DNA of 33,894 nt from Halomicronema sp. CCY15110 (lineage in GTDB: Bacteria > Cyanobacteriota > Cyanobacteriia > Phormidesmidales > Phormidesmidaceae): assembly GCF_016888165.1 (NCBI RefSeq), contig NZ_JACSWC010000176.1, positions 1 to 33,894 of the forward strand. The letters are read 5' to 3'. Positions 25,201-32,379 of the stretch are shown here, piece by piece. The notes under the pieces are model-generated. The model was not told the origin of the DNA and searched no databases. It saw only the letters and a list, made by a program, of their open reading frames with translations. Both the position numbers and the translations under genes were made by a program. How positions within the stretch are numbered: position 1 is the first letter of the stretch; every line of letters starts with the position of its first letter.

Positions 25201-26056
25201 TGGCAAGGTCACGGATGAATTGACCACGCTGTTCCGGTTTCAAACGGCGAACTTTGCCAACCAGGGCATCACTGGAGAACTGGGCAATTCTACCGATCTA
25301 AAACTGGGGATGGCGTACCGCAATCCCATCAGCGATCAGTGGAATGCCCTGATGAGCTACGAATATCGGCGCAATCCGGCCACGACGCCCGATTCGTTGC
25401 TGATCGACAGCGGCATTGGCTCTTCTGACCATACCCTGGCGCTAGAAGCGATCTATGCTCCCAGCTGGCAGTGGGAGTTTTACGGTAAATACGCCTTCCG
25501 CCTGAGTGATGCGACGTTGGCGGACGATTTCACCTTCTCGAACTCCATTCACCTGATGCAGTTTCGCACGGCTTACCAGTTTGCCTATCGCTGGGATGTG
25601 TTGGGCGAGGTGCGTTACATTACCCAGCCGGAGGCCAGCTTCAACGAAGTGGGCACTTCGCTAGAACTGGGCTACTACTTAACGCCCGATTTGCGCATCG
25701 GTGTGGGCTATAGCTTTGGCAGCGTCGATAACGACGGCTTTGGCGGCGGCTATCGATCCGCCAGTGGCCCCTACTTGGGCGTGCAGCTCAAGGTCAACGA
25801 GCTCTTGAATGGGTTTGGCGTGCAGCCTGACGTGGTGCCGCCGCAGCAAGAAGAATCGCTGGTGGACACTGCTAACGCCCCGGCTGATCCGGAAGTCGAA
25901 GAACCGGCAGCGACGCCGGACGACATTTCTTACATCAACCCAGCCGCGACTGCTGAAGTCGTGACGGCGCTGGTCGATGCCGCTGGTGACTTCGCTGCTG
26001 CTTTGTCGGCGATCGCCACCGTGCCCCCTGACTCATCCAGTGATAGAGGTATCTGA
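22277..26056 (+). CDS. Large outer-membrane beta-barrel protein
   Basis: A 1259-residue exported protein. The signal peptide ends AIA-Q near residue 26. An Ala/Ser/Asp-rich low-complexity stretch follows (about 30-180), then an Ig-like domain (about 190-290: TIEFEGRITDPDGNLISRDV). From about 310 to 1180, alternating amphipathic strands with abundant Tyr/Phe ends (for example YDIGD-type and GVGYSFGSV strands) indicate a very large outer-membrane barrel. An internal block about 501-545 (GSENVFLETEELNRPG, then DYEIDYDRGTLLFRQPI) resembles a motif seen in large barrels such as SprA-like proteins. An acidic, Ala-rich tail of about 80 residues follows the last strand. The start is ATG 22277, or GTG 22274. 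It overlaps both neighbours by one base. Substrate or cargo unknown. Confidence 0.85.
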   Translation: MKTLLAMLGWLMVSALAADVMGVAIAQTTTDEGDNASSSGAQPERAASTPVVNLAALSRDAAISPESAKIANASTEADALSNLDAVGVGNLASPTRGQGAIAPATAGDAARTSAERVNENTASAPRSSAPAAGQLGIATTKLSDLPTAADLADLTAQSNPQPLPEIPADARAAEAEAAATLPKFNLSLVPVTDPVVPANRRSTIEFEGRITDPDGNLISRDVVVTLTTGAGEFQGADYDPDMAGFQVLARRGQFGAILRSTLDAQQVRIRAAASAYEVQGLDPDDDVTLDRLEPLETFAQVEFATNLRPTLVSGVVDVRLGPGGTNFWGSYADFLNPDDIGDTEFDLGAALFATGSLGDWQFTGALNTRRALNETCDGNRLFRNDQFCDNSYAVYGDSSQVDYLTPSIDSFFVRFQRDAEVAGGEADYFMWGDYHTTEFARSSQEFTSITRQLHGFKGNYTLGNLQITAMYANNLRPFQRDTIAPDGTSGFYFLSRRVILAGSENVFLETEELNRPGTVIERQALNRVSDYEIDYDRGTLLFRQPIYRTRFDSQGRTLVNRIVVTYEVDSADEGNLYAGRFQYNFKAGQPNAGGWAGITLLSEDQGDQDFSLYGADVQVPLGETGSFTGEYAHSYFDRFGESADGNAYRLEAQGPLFTPTVQGLAYLRSADEGFSNTATTSFRPGQTRWGAGVNAAVGPTTQVNVQFDQEINRGEAPEVLTDEFELFRPGQFAQPGDRVDNTLTTYRAGVRQTLGSVDVGLDYVNRDRTDRLTNTSANSQQFVPQVAIPITGDLQFRAQSEINVGSDDDIAYPDRTTLALDWAVQPGVTMRLSQQFISGSGVEPRNITSLDTIADYDLGDNTSLRSRYSIIGGYGGLIGQAALGLNHRIILAPGLRATVGIEHVIDDAFNNTGAGQQFEQPYAVGLGGTALGILGGTSYSVGLEYTNNPDFQASARVEHRDSAGGNNTVFTAAAAGKVTDELTTLFRFQTANFANQGITGELGNSTDLKLGMAYRNPISDQWNALMSYEYRRNPATTPDSLLIDSGIGSSDHTLALEAIYAPSWQWEFYGKYAFRLSDATLADDFTFSNSIHLMQFRTAYQFAYRWDVLGEVRYITQPEASFNEVGTSLELGYYLTPDLRIGVGYSFGSVDNDGFGGGYRSASGPYLGVQLKVNELLNGFGVQPDVVPPQQEESLVDTANAPADPEVEEPAATPDDISYINPAATAEVVTALVDAAGDFAAALSAIATVPPDSSSDRGI

Positions 26057-28095
26057 TGAACACGCTGTGGACAGTTTTGGCCCTCGGAACGGGACTCAGC
26101 CTGGGCATGACCGGAGCGATCGCGCAAGCGCCGAGCGGTTATGACATTACCGTCAATAGCGCGATCGATGGGGTCGTGACGCCTGATGATGACCTCACCC
26201 TGCGGGAAGCGATTTTATTAGTGAATGGGGCATTGGCCCTAGAGGCGTTATCCCCGGCAGAGCAAGCGTTGGTCACCCCAGCGGTCACCAGCACCATTGG
26301 ATTTGACCTGCCCAGTGACGATACGGCGATCGCCCTCACCGCCGCTTTACCCCCCTTGCAGGCTGTGGGCCTCGTGCTCGACGGCACCACCCAACCAGGC
26401 TATGGCGCGACCCGACCCTATCTGCCAAATGTCCCGGTGCCTGTGGTCAGCCTGACCCCGGCGGCGGGCACCGAGATTTTGACGGGCCTGACCATCACGG
26501 GCTCTGATGTGACGGTGCGCGGGTTGAATTTGTACGGCTTTGCCGCCTCTCCCCGCATCGCTACCCTGACGACCCCATCGGCGGATATTTTGGTGATCAA
26601 CCGGGCCTTGCCCGCCGACCTGGATCCCGATGCGCCCATGTTTGAGGGGCTAGAACTGGCCGATCCGGAGGCGACGATTACCGGCGTCACCATTGAGCAA
26701 AACTGGCTCGGCACTCCCCCGGATGAGTCCATGCCGGAACAGCGATCGGCGGCGGGCGTCGTGGTTCACAATGCCACGGACGTGCGCATTGCCGATAACC
26801 TGATTCAGCATCACGAAGCCAGTGGCGTGATCACGGGCTTTCGGGCCGACGGGCTAGAGCTGGATGGTAACGCCATCATCGGCAACGGCCTTGCGGGAAT
26901 GCCCGACGGGGTGCGCCTAGAGGGGTCGCTCATTGGCGCGGCTGTCACCAATAACCTCATCTGCGCCAACGACGGCAGCGGTATTTATCTGTTCAAGCCT
27001 GAGGGCGCAGTGCAAATTGAGTCCAACGCCATTCGGTTTAATGGTCGCCGTTTTCGTCGGGCGGCAGTGTACGTGATGGGTCACGGTCACACCATTGTGG
27101 GCAACGAAATTGGCTACCAGCCTGGGCCTGGGGTGGCGGTTTCCGCCTATCCGCTGAGCGATCGCAACCTGATCCGCGAAAATCAATTTGCTCAGCTCGA
27201 TGGCCTCAGCATTGACCTGCTGGCCCAGGGCAGCAGCGATATTCTCCATTTCCAGCGGGGCGATGGCCCCAACCCGCCCCGCAACCATCACCATCGCCGC
27301 GCCGAAACGGGCAACGGGGCGATTAACGCGCCTGAATTCAACGTTTACGCCTTTCGCACTGGCCCCGACTACGCCATTGTGGGGCAAGCGGATCCCGGCA
27401 GCGAGGTCGATCTGTACCAAATCAAACAAGATGCCGGGTTCTATAGTCCGCTCACCGAGCCACTCATGACCACCACCGCCGACGGCGACGGTAACTTTAG
27501 CTTTGATTGGGATACCGATGCGGGCGCTTGGGTGAGCGCGATCGCCTCTGACCCCGAGTTTGGAACCTCAGAACCGGCCCCCGTCATTGGCTTGCCCGCC
27601 AGCAACGGCACGCTACCCGCTCGCCCTCCGACTACCGTGCCCTTCGAGGCGACCTGTTATCCCCCGGTGGCAGCTATCCCAGACCGGCCCGCCGAGCCGA
27701 TTGTGCTGCGGGTGCCGCGCAACATCCACTTTGCCCTCGATCAATCCTTCATCAGCCTCGAAAGTTCCTTCATCCTGGATCAAATTGCCGACGCGATGCA
27801 GACCTATCCCTCGCTCACGGTGGAACTGCAAGGCCATACCGATCCCCGCGCCAGCGTCGGTTACAACCAAGCCCTGAGTGAACGTCGCGCTCTCGCCGCC
27901 CGCGACTATCTGCTCAGCCAGGGCATTGCCGCCGAACGGCTGCGCATCGTGCCCTTTGGCGAATCCCGTCGCCGCACCCAGGGCAATACCACCCTCGACT
28001 ATGCCCGCGATCGCCGGGTGGAATTCATCTTTACCGACACCCAGGGGCTCGACATCATTTTTGAAGCGGTCGAATCCGACCTGCAAATCGAATAG
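26056..28095 (+). CDS. CSLREA / beta-helix / OmpA-domain envelope protein
   Basis: A 679-residue exported protein. The signal peptide ends AIA-Q (A21-I22-A23). A CSLREA-like start follows (YDITVNSAIDG, DLTLREAI), then a right-handed parallel beta-helix of about 350 residues. An Ig-like segment follows (about 430-510: DLYQIKQDAG, DGDGNFSFDWDTDAG). The C-terminus is an OmpA-like peptidoglycan-binding domain (about 555-670) with the diagnostic GHTDPRASVGYNQALSERRA and DRRVEFIF. It should bridge to the cell wall while presenting a beta-helix outward. The ATG overlaps the upstream TGA (TGATG). This CSLREA-to-OmpA fusion is unusual as far as I know. The next gene starts 55 nt later. Confidence 0.88.
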   Translation: MNTLWTVLALGTGLSLGMTGAIAQAPSGYDITVNSAIDGVVTPDDDLTLREAILLVNGALALEALSPAEQALVTPAVTSTIGFDLPSDDTAIALTAALPPLQAVGLVLDGTTQPGYGATRPYLPNVPVPVVSLTPAAGTEILTGLTITGSDVTVRGLNLYGFAASPRIATLTTPSADILVINRALPADLDPDAPMFEGLELADPEATITGVTIEQNWLGTPPDESMPEQRSAAGVVVHNATDVRIADNLIQHHEASGVITGFRADGLELDGNAIIGNGLAGMPDGVRLEGSLIGAAVTNNLICANDGSGIYLFKPEGAVQIESNAIRFNGRRFRRAAVYVMGHGHTIVGNEIGYQPGPGVAVSAYPLSDRNLIRENQFAQLDGLSIDLLAQGSSDILHFQRGDGPNPPRNHHHRRAETGNGAINAPEFNVYAFRTGPDYAIVGQADPGSEVDLYQIKQDAGFYSPLTEPLMTTTADGDGNFSFDWDTDAGAWVSAIASDPEFGTSEPAPVIGLPASNGTLPARPPTTVPFEATCYPPVAAIPDRPAEPIVLRVPRNIHFALDQSFISLESSFILDQIADAMQTYPSLTVELQGHTDPRASVGYNQALSERRALAARDYLLSQGIAAERLRIVPFGESRRRTQGNTTLDYARDRRVEFIFTDTQGLDIIFEAVESDLQIE

Positions 28096-28150
28096 TCATT
28101 ACCCGACCGCATCTTTCTTGTGTTCATCCAGTTTTTTTAGGTAAGAAGCC

Positions 28151-31100
28151 GTGTTCTCTGCAAGCAAGTCCAGCCCCAGTTCATCAACCTTTAAGTCGAT
28201 TCGTCTGGCCTGGTTGTGTGGTTTGACGGCCTGCTCAACCTTGATGGTGTCCCCGAGTGCGATCGCTCAGACCACTCTGCCTAACGTGCCTAACTTAGAC
28301 TTTCAGACGAGTGGCCCAGCCAGGGGGGCGACCATTGGTGACTGGTATACCAGTCGCGGCACTGCCAGCACCGACCGCTTACATCGCTTTTTCATCGATA
28401 TCACCGCGCAAGACTTAGTCGATGCCGGTGGCAGCATTGTCATCACGGTCAATAACGCTGGCAGTGGTGGCGCGATTGATGAAGTCAACGGCCCGGCTGA
28501 CCCGACTCGATTTAGACTCATTGATCCCAGCGGTGCCATCATTCAAACTCAAACGTTTAATGGCGGCGCGGCGTCTACGGGGCAAGATTTTTCGTTTCCG
28601 GCAATCTCTCAACCCGGGACTTACATCATTACCAGTGAAACTGGCGCCGAGCCAATTTTTGGCACCTTAACGGATAATCTCAACGATGACGATAACTCGT
28701 TTGAAATTAGCGTCCCAGTTAACGAACTACTAATTGGTAACCTTCAAGGCAGCTTTCAGTTTAATGGTGGTGGCACCACCGATCTGCCTCTATTCTTTCT
28801 GGTAGGGCCGGGCACTGACTCGCTGCGACTCCGAAATTTTGACCTAGACGGTGGCGGTGATGTCACTTACGCCAATCCCTCAGACCCCGCAGCCATCACG
28901 GCTCCAGGGAGCATTCTTGGTACGGAAAGCGGAAACGCCGTTTGGAATGGCCCTGGCGGCACGTTGAACACTGGCGAAGACTTTTTAGATATCAATAACG
29001 GCAGTCTAACTGTCGATGCAGGCCGTTGGAGAATCTTTGTCGACAACTACACGAGCAACAACCAAACCATTTTCGAAGCGAATACGGGGAACACTCGACT
29101 TCCAATTCTTGACACCGTGCCTACGCGAGCCGGTAACTTCACCATTACCCAAGACACGACGCTGACAACGACCATTGGGAATGAAGTCTGTCACCCGTTC
29201 ACCGTCACCAATAATTTCTTTACCACTGACATTGTTAACCTCAGCGCTACCGGCACTGCGGCTAACGTCATTGCTCAGTTGCGTGATACCAACGGCAATC
29301 CATTGCCTGACACCGATGGCGATGGTCAAGTTGATACCGGAATCTTACAGGCAGCACCAGGACCCGGTAATTCGGCCCAATTTCTCCTCTGCGTTACGCC
29401 CCAACCGGGGGCTCCGTCAGTCGATGTCACGACCATCACGGGCACCTCTTTCATGGATCGAAGGATTCGTGAGCAAGCGTTTCCCCCAGGCAACCCCAAT
29501 CGTGCTCCTGTCCCGCAGTCAGTCGAAAAGCGGACGCTAATTCCCTCTCCCAGCGTGGGTTTGGCAAAAACGAATTCGGCTCTGCGTCCGGTCGGTGGCG
29601 GTTTATTTGATGTCGATCTGACCTTTGTGGTCAGGAATACTGGCACCACCATCTTGAATAACGTGCAAATTCAAGAAGACCTGCAAGAAGTCTTTGTCGA
29701 TAATCCTCAAGTTGGAGGCGTTGCCAGTGATGGCGCAACGGGCATTACGGCAGTAAACCTGACTGGGCCGATCACGTTTGCCGGGGGCGGCACCGCGCCG
29801 ACCTTTAATGCCGCCTATGATGGCAACGGCAACATTAACTTATTTAGTGCGGGTAATACCTTTAACCCCGGCGACGAAGCCACAATTACGATTACTGTGC
29901 GCCTCGATCTCGCCCCTGACAATACCGTGGACATTGACAATAGTGCTGTGGCGACGGGCAACCCGCCGGGAGGGGGCACGGTAACGGACACCTCGCAATC
30001 TGGCAGCGACGTTGACCCGGATAACGATGGCGACCCCACCAACAACAACCAACCAAACCGGATTCGTATTCCGAGTATTGGCGTGGCTAAAACCGTAGGC
30101 ACGCCTGTCCTCATCGGTGGTACCACTTACCAGTTTGACTACACCATCCGGGTCGAAAATACTGGCACCATCCAGTTGACCAATGTGCAACTCACCGAAA
30201 ATCTCCAGGCGGCGTTGATCGATAATGCCTTCAACCGCGCTGATAGCTTTACGGTGACTAATGTCGCCCTCAGCTTCCCCGATGGGGCTCCTACCGTTCC
30301 ACCCACCCTGAATCCGGTTTTTAACGGTACCTCGATCACGACTTTATTTGACGGTACCGCTGCAAATACCTTTGACCCTGATCAGACCGCGCAGGTGGTG
30401 ATTACGGTGCAGGCAGACTTGGGGCCGGTGACGGGTACCGCCTCTGCCACGGGCTTAGGTGACGGTATCTTAGAGTCGCAAAACGTTGCTGAAGCGAGCG
30501 GTACTCCACTTGATGCCCTAGGCAACCCATTACCTCCAGTTACCGACGTGTCTCAAGACGGTACCAATGTCGATCCGGATAATGATGGCAACCCCAATAA
30601 CAACAACACCCCCACGACATTACTGATCAACTCGGGGCCAGGCCTTAATCTGGTCAAGCGCATTACTAATGTTTTCCGAGGGGGGGCTCCGATCGCGGTG
30701 CCTGGTATCACTCAGTTCAACGATCAGGACGGTTTCTTAGAAGACAATGCGTTGAATACGGTGTTGGGCGGCGGCAATTCTTTGCCTGGGGTGTTTCAGC
30801 TCCCGGCAGGTTTTTCACTGGAACCCAATGATGAATTGGAATACACCATCTTCTTCTGGAACAACAGCGGCAGCGCCATCAGTCAGCTAGAGATTTGTGA
30901 TGAGCTGCAGCCGCCTAGCGTCTTAAACACAGCCGCTGGCTTCGAGCTCTCGGCAGTCCGAGTTCCCAGCCCACCTTTCTTCTTTAACTCGGGGCCTTTG
31001 GTCGAAGGGCGATCGCCCGGTGCGCCACTGGATCAGTCCTGTATTTCAGTGCCTGGTACCTTCCCCTTTGGGCCGCCTGGCCCCACGGGAGGCTTCGGCG

Positions 31101-31189
31101 TCGGTGCTGGTGGTGGCGTGGTCGGCGGTCCCTTTAATGTCCCCCCTAACCAATTTGGGGCCATTCGATTCCGCGTACGGATTCCCTAA
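28151..31189 (+). CDS. Multi-DUF11 exported surface protein
   Basis: A 1012-residue protein starting at GTG, with AGGTAAG just upstream. The signal region (about 16-39) ends AIA-Q (A37-A39). The N-terminal ~400 residues are beta-rich and pre-peptidase-like. DUF11-type repeats follow, near 466 (VGLAKTNSALRPVGGG), 640 (IGVAKTVGTPVLIGGT) and 830 (LNLVKRITNVFRGG). The linkers VDPDNDGDPTNNN and VDPDNDGNPNNNN look like calcium-binding Asp/Asn-rich loops. The C-terminus is Gly/Pro-rich and ends FRVRIP. It resembles secreted adhesin or cell-surface proteins. It is the last gene of the cluster and is followed by a hairpin at 31216. Exact role and surface anchoring are unknown. Confidence 0.85.
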   Translation: MFSASKSSPSSSTFKSIRLAWLCGLTACSTLMVSPSAIAQTTLPNVPNLDFQTSGPARGATIGDWYTSRGTASTDRLHRFFIDITAQDLVDAGGSIVITVNNAGSGGAIDEVNGPADPTRFRLIDPSGAIIQTQTFNGGAASTGQDFSFPAISQPGTYIITSETGAEPIFGTLTDNLNDDDNSFEISVPVNELLIGNLQGSFQFNGGGTTDLPLFFLVGPGTDSLRLRNFDLDGGGDVTYANPSDPAAITAPGSILGTESGNAVWNGPGGTLNTGEDFLDINNGSLTVDAGRWRIFVDNYTSNNQTIFEANTGNTRLPILDTVPTRAGNFTITQDTTLTTTIGNEVCHPFTVTNNFFTTDIVNLSATGTAANVIAQLRDTNGNPLPDTDGDGQVDTGILQAAPGPGNSAQFLLCVTPQPGAPSVDVTTITGTSFMDRRIREQAFPPGNPNRAPVPQSVEKRTLIPSPSVGLAKTNSALRPVGGGLFDVDLTFVVRNTGTTILNNVQIQEDLQEVFVDNPQVGGVASDGATGITAVNLTGPITFAGGGTAPTFNAAYDGNGNINLFSAGNTFNPGDEATITITVRLDLAPDNTVDIDNSAVATGNPPGGGTVTDTSQSGSDVDPDNDGDPTNNNQPNRIRIPSIGVAKTVGTPVLIGGTTYQFDYTIRVENTGTIQLTNVQLTENLQAALIDNAFNRADSFTVTNVALSFPDGAPTVPPTLNPVFNGTSITTLFDGTAANTFDPDQTAQVVITVQADLGPVTGTASATGLGDGILESQNVAEASGTPLDALGNPLPPVTDVSQDGTNVDPDNDGNPNNNNTPTTLLINSGPGLNLVKRITNVFRGGAPIAVPGITQFNDQDGFLEDNALNTVLGGGNSLPGVFQLPAGFSLEPNDELEYTIFFWNNSGSAISQLEICDELQPPSVLNTAAGFELSAVRVPSPPFFFNSGPLVEGRSPGAPLDQSCISVPGTFPFGPPGPTGGFGVGAGGGVVGGPFNVPPNQFGAIRFRVRIP

Positions 31190-31215
31190 GGTTTAGGAAG
31201 TCGATGGCGGGCTGA

Positions 31216-31245
31216 GGTTAGCCGGGGCGATCGCCTCGGCTAACC
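31216..31245 (+). terminator. Hairpin after the envelope cluster
   Basis: A near-perfect inverted repeat, GGTTAGCCG(G)GGCG/CGCC(T)CGGCTAACC, is centred on a HIP1-like GGCGATCGCC, 27 nt past the last stop. No T-run follows, so it is either a weak terminator or an mRNA-stabilising hairpin. It lies between convergent genes. Confidence 0.45.
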
Positions 31246-31325
31246 AAGGGATACAGAACTTTTCTGACGTTAATGGCCGATTTGAACTAATGACCGATGG
31301 TTAGGGTTGCCCCAGCGAGACTGGC

Positions 31326-31829
31326 TTAGTCCAGCACTAAAGTCGCCAAGCGATAGCCGGCAATTTTGGCAATTTCGGCCAGGGCCGTTTGGCGCTCAGT
31401 CTCGGCATCGTGAGTTAAGCGCTGGCGAAAAGCGGCCAAAATCGATGTCTTGGTATGTTCTTTCACCGCGACGATGAAGGGGAATTGGAAGCGATCGCGA
31501 TACGCCTGATTCAATTCTGAGAAGGTGGTAAATTCCTCGGGAGAGAGTTGGTCAAGGCCAGCGCCCGCTTGCTCTTGCACAGAAGCAGCCGTCATTTTGG
31601 CCTTAACTCCCAGGTCGGGATGCGCCTGAATTAAGCGCACTTGAGCCGCCGTTGGTAAAGCTTGCATTACCGCGACCATGGCCTGATGCAACGACTCCAC
31701 GGTCGCAAAGGGGCGGCGGGGCCAGGTTTGTTGAGCGATCGCGGGCGTATGCTCAAAGATGTCGCCCAACGCTTGGGTGAAATCGGCCTGATCCATCTGG
31801 TTCAGCGCTGCCAACGTCATCGGTGTCAT
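31326..31829 (-). CDS. uraD: OHCU decarboxylase (UraD)
   Basis: 2-oxo-4-hydroxy-4-carboxy-5-ureidoimidazoline decarboxylase makes S-allantoin from the product of UraH, the last step of urate-to-allantoin conversion. The 167-residue all-helical protein carries the family hallmarks: LNQMDQADFTQALGDIFEHTP at the N-terminus, LIQAHPDLGVKAKM (catalytic His), LSPEEFTTFSELNQAY and RFQFPFIVAVKEHTK. The ATG lies 2 nt beyond the uraH stop, with GAGG at about 9 nt, so it is co-translated with uraH. It is the last gene of the hpxO-uraH-uraD unit. Confidence 0.95.
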   Translation of the reverse strand: MTPMTLAALNQMDQADFTQALGDIFEHTPAIAQQTWPRRPFATVESLHQAMVAVMQALPTAAQVRLIQAHPDLGVKAKMTAASVQEQAGAGLDQLSPEEFTTFSELNQAYRDRFQFPFIVAVKEHTKTSILAAFRQRLTHDAETERQTALAEIAKIAGYRLATLVLD

Positions 31830-31831
31830 GG

Positions 31832-32194
31832 CTAGCTGCCTCGGTAAGTGCTGTAAGACCAGGGCGATACTAACAGCGGCACATGGTAATGCGACTCCAC
31901 ATCGGCAATGCCAAACCGGAGGGTCACTTCTCCTAAAAAGGCGGGCTCCGGCAGCTCAAGACCCCGCTGTCGAAAGTACGCGTCTACTTCAAACACCAGC
32001 TCATACTGACCGACCTTGAACTCTGCGGGGCTCAGCATGGGCGTATCCGTGCGCCCGTCGGTATTGGTAAACGTGTGCTTAAGCAAAACGGATTGCTGCG
32101 TTGCGGGATCAATGACTCGTAGGCCGACCCCCATCGCCGCGGCCGGACAACCATTCGCCGTATCCAGCACATGCGTCGTTAATTTTCCCACCAT
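31832..32194 (-). CDS. uraH: 5-hydroxyisourate hydrolase (UraH)
   Basis: This transthyretin-like enzyme hydrolyses 5-hydroxyisourate to OHCU. The 120-residue length from ATG 32194 is typical. It begins [17 protein letters not shown], with the catalytic His of THVLD. It has the GRTDTPML segment with its conserved Arg, and ends [19 protein letters not shown], the diagnostic C-terminal YRGS tetrapeptide. GAGAGG lies ahead of this ATG. An upstream in-frame start at 32257 would add 21 residues with no family match and is unlikely. It lies between hpxO and uraD on the same strand. Confidence 0.96.
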   Translation of the reverse strand: MVGKLTTHVLDTANGCPAAAMGVGLRVIDPATQQSVLLKHTFTNTDGRTDTPMLSPAEFKVGQYELVFEVDAYFRQRGLELPEPAFLGEVTLRFGIADVESHYHVPLLVSPWSYSTYRGS

Positions 32195-32379
32195 GAACCA
32201 TTCCTCTCCCGTTGTTGCTGGTAAAGCCAAACTCGCGACTCGCTTGGCCGTCCTCAAGTTAGACCAATATCATGCGTAAAGCCCGCTTGACCCTAGCTGT
32301 TCACGAGGCTTAGTCCAGCCGCGGCCCGATGACCATCCGACCAAGGTCTGCCGATTGTCATGCTCAAGTGGCTCTTGGG

